Source: Halobacteriales archaeon QS_8_69_73 (GTDB taxonomy: Archaea; Halobacteriota; Halobacteria; Halobacteriales; Haloarculaceae). From it: a stretch of 64,000 bases of DNA. Position numbers and translations under genes: made by a program. The stretch lies in contig PXRZ01000055.1 of NCBI GenBank assembly GCA_003022945.1, positions 1-64,000 of the forward strand, read 5' to 3'. Of the stretch, positions 56,901-64,000 are shown in pieces. Position 1 is the first letter of the stretch; each line of letters starts with the position of its first letter. A model generated the notes under the pieces. It was not told the DNA's origin. It made no database searches and was given only the letters and a program-made list of their open reading frames with translations.

Positions 56901-59279
56901 TTCGAGGTTCTCGTATTCGACGTCGATGAGACCGACGTCTTCGAGGCTCTGCTGACCCCGCTGTTGGCTCTTTCTGAGTTCCAAGAGCGTGTGGAACTGC
57001 AGGTATCGACCATACCTGGCCTTCTCGTCGTCAGGGACGCCGAACCGGTTGGTTTGTAGACCGTCTGGGAGGGTTTCGTTGCTCTCCAATATGTCGAAGG
57101 TTCGGTTCCCGATGTCCGCGAGACTCACTCGACCGTTCTCCTTCAACGCGCCATAGAGAGCGCGGCGGAATTTCACCCGCTGGTAGAGATTATTGAGGTG
57201 GGCCGCCTGCAAGGCAGTGTCCTGGCGATTATCGCTGAAGGCGATGGTTTTCTGCTGTGGATCAGGGAGTTCCTGCATCGTCGAACCGATGAGGACGTCG
57301 GTCGCGGTCGACCGGCCGACCGTCCCGAACTTGAACATCTTCGAGAGCTCCATTGCACGGCCCATCCGCGTGTGACTCACGCCGCAGTTACCACAGAACA
57401 GGAACTCCGCCTCGGTCCACATTACCTGGATTCCTTGCGTGGCGAAACACCCGCATTGTAGCTGTCCGCTCTCGAGGTGCCCGTCGGTCAAGCGATTATG
57501 CTGGGGACAGTAGGTGGCTGGTTCGGGAACTGCATCAACCCAGGTGTCCCTGAGGACGTCGTCGTCGTTGAACCAATCAGCTGGGAGCGGCACCTCTTCT
57601 CGGTCCCAATCGCCTCGCATAATGTATCCCGCGGTCTCGTCGTCCTCGACACTGAGGTCACTCACCTCTCGTGGCGCCAAGTGGCCGTGCCCATCACGCA
57701 CGATAGTGTAGTATTCCTGGCCACAGGCGCGGCAGAAGGATAGCGGGAATGCCTTGATACTCCGGTCGTATTTTCGAGCGCAGTGGCGACACTGGAGGTC
57801 CCCCGCGTCACTCAAGTGGGGTTCATCGTCCTCCAGGGTTTCCTGGGTGAGACACGCCACCAACCCAGATCCTTGACTGAAGAACGAATGGAGTTTCGGC
57901 ACGAAGATAGGCTGGTAGTCGCCTTGCACCTCCGTCGTTCCGACAGTTCCTGCGAGCAACGCGGCTTGGAGTTCCCGACGGGCTTCGTCCGGTGTGGCAC
58001 CCGGTCGGAATCTCTCGCGGTACTCCTCAACGAGCGATTCTTCCGCTTGTTCGGCGGCTTCCCCGGACGGCTGGATCTGCTGACTCCGAGTGCTTAGCTG
58101 TTCGTCGAGGAAGGCAACAGTGGGGTGATCGAGGAGGACCTCCCCGAGTGCTCTCGCGGATTTCGTTTCTTCTTTCCGGAGCGATCGCTCGGTGATCCGT
58201 TCCGCAAGTTTGGTCGCCTCGTCCGCTGACCCATCGAACCGTTGGATGTCCTCCTCAGTCACCTCGACCCGTTCGGGAAGATTCGCATCGCCAGTCAGGC
58301 CAAGGGTAAAATAGGACTCGCCAATGACCCGTTCCGGATCGACGGGCGATCCGAAGATTCGTTTGGAGAACTCGGCGATCTCCTCGTCGGCGTCCAATCC
58401 CTCCTCGCTCTGGACGGTCGCTGACGTCCCGATGCAGGTCAGCCCCTCGCCCGCGCCAGTGTGCTCACGAAGCCGGCGAATCAGGGCAGCGACGTCAGCG
58501 CCCTGCTGGCCAGTGTACGTGTGAATCTCGTCGAGGATCAAGAACTCGAGGGCACCGTCGTGTTCCGGCGGGAAGAGCTCCTTGTCCTGATGCCGGGTTA
58601 GGATGTAGTCCAGCATCACGTAGTTGGTCATTAGGATGTCCGGCGGATCCTCGCGGAGTTCCTCCCGGGAGACGACCTCGCAGTCATAGGGCTCGTCACG
58701 GCCGAATTGATTGAGGAACTCCGCCTCGCTGTCGGGATCCGTGGGCGTGTCCCCCGTGTAGAGACCGAGGCTGAGACCCGATCCATCGAGTCGTTCTGTA
58801 AACTCCTCGTACTGCGAGTTCGCCAGCGCATTCATCGGATAGACGATGACAGCCTTGATTCCCTCCTCCCCTCGATCGACGGCGTCGAGGCAGTGGCTGA
58901 CGATCGGGATACCAAAGGCGAAGCTCTTCCCGGAACCCGTACCCGTCGAGACGATTGTGTTCCCTTTATGAATCGACTCAATTGCCTCGGACTGGTGCTT
59001 GTACGGCTCGATTGGTTCACCACTCTCGTCATCAAAGACGTCCAGAACACCGGTGTGGAGAGATCCTTCGTCGACGAATTCGTTTAGGGACCGACCCGTC
59101 TGGAATCGCTCGTTGAGCTGGACAAACGGCTCCTTCCAGAGTACCTTTCCCGTGTTGATCCGCTCGTCAATCCAGACTTCAATCGTATCATCGTCGATGT
59201 TCTGGAACGTCTCGACGTAATCTCGATAAGACGTTTGAACCTCGTCGAGGGCATCAAAGGGATTGAGACGGGAGGCCAT
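53982..59279 (-). CDS. Giant DExH helicase with DUF1998-like and nuclease-like C-terminus
   Basis: 1765 residues from ATG 59279. RecA1: Walker A TGTGSGKS (112-119), [10 protein letters not shown], DEIH box (250-253), GTSATV (284-289). Cys-rich insert pairs (CRHCARKYD...[17 protein letters not shown]) at about 500-660. A long middle includes [36 protein letters not shown], helicase motifs V/VI. After it come CPACETILM...CPACKETF and CTECNRWL...C zinc motifs. The DUF1998-like block [17 protein letters not shown] and [23 protein letters not shown] lies near 1600-1660. The last about 90 residues ([37 protein letters not shown]) resemble Vsr/PD-(D/E)XK nucleases. Size and order are closest to DruE of Druantia and to a DrmA-DrmB fusion of DISARM. 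Convergent with the AlbA_2 gene. Confidence 0.85.
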   Translation of the reverse strand: [1765 protein letters not shown]

Positions 59280-59302
59280 GATATCTCATGTCTGTGTCGG
59301 CA

Positions 59303-59309
59303 TAATAAA
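59303..59309 (-). promoter_or_regulatory. TATA box of the helicase gene
   Basis: On the minus strand TTTATTA lies 24-30 bp before the ATG, as for a leaderless start. The helicase is thus separable from the methylase-PLD pair upstream (161-bp gap). Confidence 0.55.
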
Positions 59310-59440
59310 CGTTAGTTTAGAGCCGAACTGACAGCTGATTCATCGCGCATGAGAATGACTTATCTTCCACAGCCCGCGCCTCATCCGGGCAATTACGGGA
59401 ACACGGTTTGGAGTGAGCCAGCATCATCGACGAGTCCACA

Positions 59441-60499
59441 TCAAAACCAACCATAAAATCTTGTAGAGGTTTTTCCCCAGGAGCCTTCTTTCATTGCTCG
59501 TCGAATAAATTGTGTGGCTTCTTTTTCGTCGTTTACTATTTCTAATTTTATCCGAGCACCGCTTTTTGAGTCTTCCTCTACTAAGGCGATACCTTGTTGT
59601 TCAGCCCTTGCCCTTTGCACCCCGGGTACATCGTTTGGGATGTTAAGTCGAAACATGCCATTATCCTCATAAAAATCGTACTTCATTAACCTCGTTTCGC
59701 CATCACTACAATAAACCTTGACATCCTCATCTGGCCCACCCACTAGTTCATATATAACTTCACCTGCCGTTTTTGGGAACTCGACCTGAAAGGTATAATC
59801 ACCGGTGAATGATTGAAGGCCAGCCCAAGCGGCTTTTGCATGTTTTGGGTTAAATGTCGGTTTGTTAGGCGGGTTTGATTGCAGATCCGCTGGATTTGTA
59901 TTTTCTTGAGTCGGGAGAGGTTCGCCTAGGCCTACAGATTGGTGGTCTTCAGGCTGTCTTCGCTTGATTTCTGCATATTGTTCAGAGTATTGATCTAGAT
60001 CCACTGACTCTACAGGAGTACAGATCTCCCAAAGTTCTACGGCTGTTCCAGATAATTGATCGACAATTTCACTATTTTCGGTTGTAAGACCGACCTCGAT
60101 ATTATTTGACAGCCCACCGCCCGTAAAATTTGCAGAGCCGATATACCCGGCAGTTGAGTTTTTCAAGTAGGGTGCAGGCGAATTACTGCCTACTAAGCCA
60201 ATCTTTGGATGAAATTGGGGGCCCCTATTTCCCGCTAGTCGGAGAGTCCATCCCAAATCCTTGGCGTCATCAATTGCAGCGGGTTCTGTGACATACCCAT
60301 TCAGTCCAAAAATCGCTGCACAATCTTGTATACCAACTTCTTCAAACACCGATTTGAGTCTCCTGACACCATCTCTTGATACATATGCTGATGCGAAAAA
60401 GAAGGTTTGAGCTCCACACTCGTCTAATAGATGTTTGAGTTGACGTTGAGTGTTCCTAGAATCGAGCCCTGAGATGAAGACTTGAGTCCCGTGAGGCAT
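59441..60499 (-). CDS. Phospholipase D-like nuclease (DrmC-like)
   Basis: 352 residues. One HKD motif: HPK at 97-99 (QFHPKIGLVGS) and the partner GSANFTGGGLSNNIEVGL (121-138). A single HKD motif suggests a homodimeric active site, as in Nuc and the restriction enzyme BfiI; NgoFVII-type PLD nucleases look the same. The C-terminal half (about 215-352) is a beta-rich domain (FTGDYTFQVEFPKTAGEVIYELVGGPDED). Starts one base after the stop of the methylase gene, so the two are coupled, and ends 161 bp before the helicase. In DISARM the PLD protein DrmC is dispensable or accessory; here it is in the middle of the set. Confidence 0.83.
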   Translation of the reverse strand: MPHGTQVFISGLDSRNTQRQLKHLLDECGAQTFFFASAYVSRDGVRRLKSVFEEVGIQDCAAIFGLNGYVTEPAAIDDAKDLGWTLRLAGNRGPQFHPKIGLVGSNSPAPYLKNSTAGYIGSANFTGGGLSNNIEVGLTTENSEIVDQLSGTAVELWEICTPVESVDLDQYSEQYAEIKRRQPEDHQSVGLGEPLPTQENTNPADLQSNPPNKPTFNPKHAKAAWAGLQSFTGDYTFQVEFPKTAGEVIYELVGGPDEDVKVYCSDGETRLMKYDFYEDNGMFRLNIPNDVPGVQRARAEQQGIALVEEDSKSGARIKLEIVNDEKEATQFIRRAMKEGSWGKTSTRFYGWF

Positions 60500-60500
60500 T

Positions 60501-63500
60501 CTATTTCTCCGTTATTCGGTCATAGGCAGATAAAATCAGTTTCTTTGTTCTAAATTCCCCATGGCTAGATATATCATTTTTCCTCACGGTGTTGAAAGAG
60601 TCGAGGATTTCGCTCAGATTCCCCCTGGTTAGCCCATACTTTTTACCAAAGTATGCATCGAGTTCTGCTTGAATATTCTCACGTCGCTTTATATCCCATA
60701 TGAACGGTGAGAAGCGAATGGTCTCTTCGGCGAACTCCGATTCATCAATCCAATCTGGCCTTCCAGACTGTTCCAATTTATTTTCTCTTTTTATTCCATT
60801 TTCCTGATATCGCTGGGAAATTTCTTTTTTGACTTCAGGGCCCGAAGAGTGCCAAATATCGTCAGCAAAAGTTGCCTGATCCCAAGATGTGTAGATGAGC
60901 TCGAGAACACGTGGAATAATAAATTGAATATCTTGCTTACCGTATTCATTCGGGGTGATTGTCGGAGTTTGTTCTATCACGTATTGTGGTAATGAAGGCT
61001 GATTTAGTTTCTGTCTAACGACAAAATCAAAGGGAATTGACCACATATTTGCATAGAGGCAGCTAATCAATTGTGGATCCGTAATACTAGTATGTGTGCC
61101 GACCAATGTATAGCTGATAGCAGATTTTGGAATAATCGTTCCCACGACGGTTCGATGATTTGTTGGGGAAGTCACCCTCTTAAACGTACCAACCCACTCA
61201 AATGGCCACTCTTCAGGCACTCGCTCCTTTATCTCGTTCTCAGCAATCCAATAGAGAGGGCCTGGAATGAAATTAGGATTTTGGTGATCATCATCTTCAA
61301 TCTTTTTGGGCTGAGCGGATCGATTTACATTGTCGGTTAGCTCAATCGTTGAATGGCGATGATCGTATAAATCCACCATCTTCCCTTCATAAACTGGAAG
61401 AAAAGTCTGACTTCCGGCCTGATATCTATTGTATTTATCAAATGAGCCACCGGAAAGACCCTCAGTTTCATTCAACAGGGAGCTATCATTGGACATATGA
61501 AACATCTGATTGAACGAAATCCCCCATGGGTCGAATCTATCTGTCTTATTTAACAAGACTGGTGCCGAATTGTGGAGTTTTAACGTTAAATCTGCATGGG
61601 ATTCTTTCCTGAATAATGGGCACGTCTTGGTGTTTGGATTTATTATTTCTAAATCTTCTGGAGACAGATTAAAATGCCGGCTTGGATTATAAAGTTGGTT
61701 AATGTTCGTCATAAAGAATGCAAAGTCAGCTTCTTCTACATCTAGATCCGGCCCGGATATTGTTAATAAACTAAATTTCATTCTGTTATCAATACCCGGG
61801 AATAGAGCCTCACGGTTTTCAAAGTCAAATAGCGATACCAAACTCCTTGATTCGATAATGTCACGGAAAAACTCTTGTGTATAGTAGTCGGTAGCGATAC
61901 CACTAGGGACAACAATGCCAGTTCGGCCAGTCCCGCCTAGGAGATCTCGATTCGATTCTGCAAATAGAGGGTAATAATTAAGATCTCCTTGGGCTGTGAG
62001 AGGATAACGGCCAGACTCTCGAAGGAATTTTGCCCGTTGCTTTTTTCGTTTTACCTTCATCTGATAGCGATGATATAAATCTGGGTCTTCTTCCTCCAAT
62101 TCGTCAATAAGGTCCTGGCGATCCGATTTCTTGTCAGTTGCTGCGATTTTCGGAGCAGCAGTAGCAAAGAATTCCCTCTCTTCAAGCTTATTTCGTTCCC
62201 AAGGAGGGTTCCCTAACACACAATCAAACCCGCTCGAATTACTAAGAAATACGGTAGGGAATTCAAGTTCCCAGTGGAAAAATGATTCTTCGTCAGCAAT
62301 ACTCTGTGTAAACCCGACTAGATCATTATTCCGGGAGTCGACTGCTTGAAGTCCTTCCCGTCTGATTTGTTCAACCTTGCTTGGAGTCGGATATTGGTCA
62401 AGTGTTCCATCCAATGGCCAGTAGAAAGCTGCTGTCCAGACATCGAAAGCGAGCTTCTCTTTCTTATAGTCCGTTGACCCGACCACTTCTTCATAGAGTT
62501 GTTTTTTCTTTTCTATGTCGTTTATATTCCTTTCTGGAATGTCTTCAAGCCGCTTTGCGGTTTCCACATATTCTTCTGCTCTCTCCCAACTCCAATCAAG
62601 ACCTGATTGGAGCTGTTGGTCCTCCCTCAAGCTCTTATTCTCACTACGTACTTTTTTTCTTATTTCGTTACCAACATGACCATCTCTTCCTTTAGATGTC
62701 TCAAACGCATCTACAGGGATCCCTTGTTCAAGCAGCTCTGAATTGGTCCCAACCAGAGAGTTTCCTTGCTTAATTCGGTGATCGAGAAAACTCAGTGGTT
62801 GATCCTCCACAGCCGAGTTGATCCACAAGCTCACTTTGGCAAGCTCTACTGCCATAGGGTTCAAATCAACTCCATACAGACAGTGTTGGACCACAGATCT
62901 CCGAGCCCTCCGAACTGTGGCCTCATCGGGATATGCAGAGTCACTACGAATCTCTGCCAACCTTTTGCCGAGATAGTTGTTGGCTGCAATGAGAAACGCT
63001 CCGCTCCCTACTGCTGGGTCGCAGACATCGATGTCGAGTAATGCTTCCTCTTTTTCTTCCTTTGTATCTGCCTTTCCCAACCGGTCATTGACGACAGGCT
63101 TCAGAGCACTCTCGATGAGCTCGTCGACGAGTTCTGGTTTAGTATAGTAGCTTCCCGTCTCTTTCCTCTCCATCCCCCGATCATCGAGATAGAATTGACC
63201 ACGAGAAATCGAGCGATCATCAAGCTCCAGAGCCGTGTCTGCTAGTTGAGGAGTGAATTCCAGCAGGCTTTCGTAGACTGCCCCGATTTCGTCGACGCCC
63301 AAATCCGCGTACGAAATTCGTTGCTGGTAGCCCTGTTGCTCCACGTGGGTGAGGTTGTGGATCGCACTGAGGATTGCGTCATTATTACACGCAGCGTCCT
63401 GTACGAATTCCAGTTTCTCGTCATCGAAGAGGCCTCCATTGTACCCCGGAACGTGCAGATCGTCTTTATCAACGCCTTGTCCAACAAGGCGGAACGTAAT

Positions 63501-64000
63501 CTTCAGTCCCTCCCAGAGGTCCGTTTGATGATCCCGAGACTGTTTCCGTTCTGCCCGCTCACGAAGCGCACTAATGCTGTATTCTTTGGTGTAGAGGGCT
63601 CCCCGATCCGCCATCATCCCCCGTTGTTCTGCGAACAGAAGGAACAGAAGGCGATAGACGATTCGCAGGAGGTCCTGGTAGTACGCTTCAGCCTCCTCCT
63701 GACCACCTTCCTCGAGAGCCTCTCTGATTTCCTTGTTGAAGAAACCGTTACCGAGTGTCTCTAGAGCCTCGACGACGTTTGACTGTAGATCCTCACCGAC
63801 TTTGACGCCGGTGGCGAGAGCGACCTGATAGAGCGATTCTAAGGAGGATTCAGCGTCGTCTCCGTCGCCCCTCGGAATGAACCGGGAGGCGTGACAAACA
63901 CGATAGAGTGCTCGGAAGTCGTCGTAGTTCCGATTGGTGAAGATGTTCTCGAGATCGAATTCGACGTACCCTCGGGTGTAGGTGTGGTAGTAGTCACGGA
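60501..64000 (-). CDS. Eco57I/PglX-like adenine methylase, 5' end off window
   Basis: At least 1166 residues; the frame is open to the right edge (IVYRLLFLLFAEQRGMM continues upstream of the ATG 63617 used in the track), so the true start lies beyond 64000. Visible parts: helical N-terminal region, ADLGVDEIGAVYESLLEF, KETGSYYTKPELVDELI, SAM motif I VCDPAVGSGAFLIAANNYLGKRL, YGVDLNPMAVELAKVSLWI, catalytic CVLGNPPWERNKLE, and a long C-terminal target-recognition half. The family is shared by type IIG R-M enzymes, BREX PglX and DISARM DrmMI; no nuclease domain is seen in the visible part. It would mark host DNA for the PLD-helicase effector. Low GC. Confidence 0.85.
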   Translation of the reverse strand, partial: RDYYHTYTRGYVEFDLENIFTNRNYDDFRALYRVCHASRFIPRGDGDDAESSLESLYQVALATGVKVGEDLQSNVVEALETLGNGFFNKEIREALEEGGQEEAEAYYQDLLRIVYRLLFLLFAEQRGMMADRGALYTKEYSISALRERAERKQSRDHQTDLWEGLKITFRLVGQGVDKDDLHVPGYNGGLFDDEKLEFVQDAACNNDAILSAIHNLTHVEQQGYQQRISYADLGVDEIGAVYESLLEFTPQLADTALELDDRSISRGQFYLDDRGMERKETGSYYTKPELVDELIESALKPVVNDRLGKADTKEEKEEALLDIDVCDPAVGSGAFLIAANNYLGKRLAEIRSDSAYPDEATVRRARRSVVQHCLYGVDLNPMAVELAKVSLWINSAVEDQPLSFLDHRIKQGNSLVGTNSELLEQGIPVDAFETSKGRDGHVGNEIRKKVRSENKSLREDQQLQSGLDWSWERAEEYVETAKRLEDIPERNINDIEKKKQLYEEVVGSTDYKKEKLAFDVWTAAFYWPLDGTLDQYPTPSKVEQIRREGLQAVDSRNNDLVGFTQSIADEESFFHWELEFPTVFLSNSSGFDCVLGNPPWERNKLEEREFFATAAPKIAATDKKSDRQDLIDELEEEDPDLYHRYQMKVKRKKQRAKFLRESGRYPLTAQGDLNYYPLFAESNRDLLGGTGRTGIVVPSGIATDYYTQEFFRDIIESRSLVSLFDFENREALFPGIDNRMKFSLLTISGPDLDVEEADFAFFMTNINQLYNPSRHFNLSPEDLEIINPNTKTCPLFRKESHADLTLKLHNSAPVLLNKTDRFDPWGISFNQMFHMSNDSSLLNETEGLSGGSFDKYNRYQAGSQTFLPVYEGKMVDLYDHRHSTIELTDNVNRSAQPKKIEDDDHQNPNFIPGPLYWIAENEIKERVPEEWPFEWVGTFKRVTSPTNHRTVVGTIIPKSAISYTLVGTHTSITDPQLISCLYANMWSIPFDFVVRQKLNQPSLPQYVIEQTPTITPNEYGKQDIQFIIPRVLELIYTSWDQATFADDIWHSSGPEVKKEISQRYQENGIKRENKLEQSGRPDWIDESEFAEETIRFSPFIWDIKRRENIQAELDAYFGKKYGLTRGNLSEILDSFNTVRKNDISSHGEFRTKKLILSAYDRITEK

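Noticed and set aside
53982-59279. BREX assignment for the helicase-methylase set
   Set aside because: BREX needs a BrxC/PglY ATPase and a PglZ phosphatase; neither is visible, and the helicase carries a DUF1998-like C-terminus and a PLD partner instead.

Overview
The window reads as haloarchaeal chromosome (class Halobacteria). Coding DNA is very GC-rich, proteins are strongly acidic, several starts look leaderless behind TATA-like boxes, and the gene set is typical of the class: SufS/SufU, Tat lipoproteins, amphi-Trp, DUF7282-like, Bat-like PAS, tandem wHTH regulators and P19-like lipoproteins. Genus cannot be fixed from the sequence.

Region by region. 1-9.8 kb: the end of sufS, then a response regulator and a broken GT2 glycosyltransferase lying between sufS and sufU, panE, a GNAT enzyme, a broken sulfatase-like gene, an IS200/IS605-type remnant without transposase, a glutamate-cysteine ligase and a NifU-C domain protein. 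9.9-21.4 kb: a lipoprotein, dCTP deaminase/dUTPase, a membrane-tethered dual-wHTH regulator, RNase HI, an FeS photolyase, a serine acetyltransferase relic and an AhpD-like protein. 21.5-25.5 kb: a lower-GC tRNA-Arg(CCG) island with six copies of the tRNA 3' end, a DHPS-like protein and a nucleotidyltransferase toxin-antitoxin pair. 25.5-33 kb: a membrane ferredoxin, a glutathionyl-hydroquinone reductase-like protein and a metal-related operon in which two P19-like lipoproteins flank a DUF7282-like surface protein, a small membrane protein and a wHTH regulator. 33-47 kb: cold shock protein, MFS carrier, several deletion-damaged genes, an envelope/glycan group (flippase-like, two sulfatase-fold enzymes, a glycosyltransferase), amphi-Trp and purT.

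47.6-64 kb is a defence and decay island of markedly lower GC: a frameshifted AbiEi/AbiEii pair, ruined xseA/xseB, a TaqI-like adenine methyltransferase overlapping an AlbA_2 protein, and on the opposite strand an Eco57I-like methylase (running off the window), a one-HKD phospholipase-D nuclease and a 1765-residue DExH helicase with DUF1998-like and apparent nuclease C-terminal parts. The last three form a compact DISARM/Druantia-related system and are the best candidate for something new.

A striking property of the whole window is gene damage. About twenty loci carry single-base indels, in-frame stops, or out-of-frame losses of roughly 10-30 codons, some removing catalytic residues (cysE). 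Single-base cases may be sequencing errors; the multi-codon losses and multi-lesion relics are more likely real decay. All family names are from recognition of motifs by eye; no database was searched.
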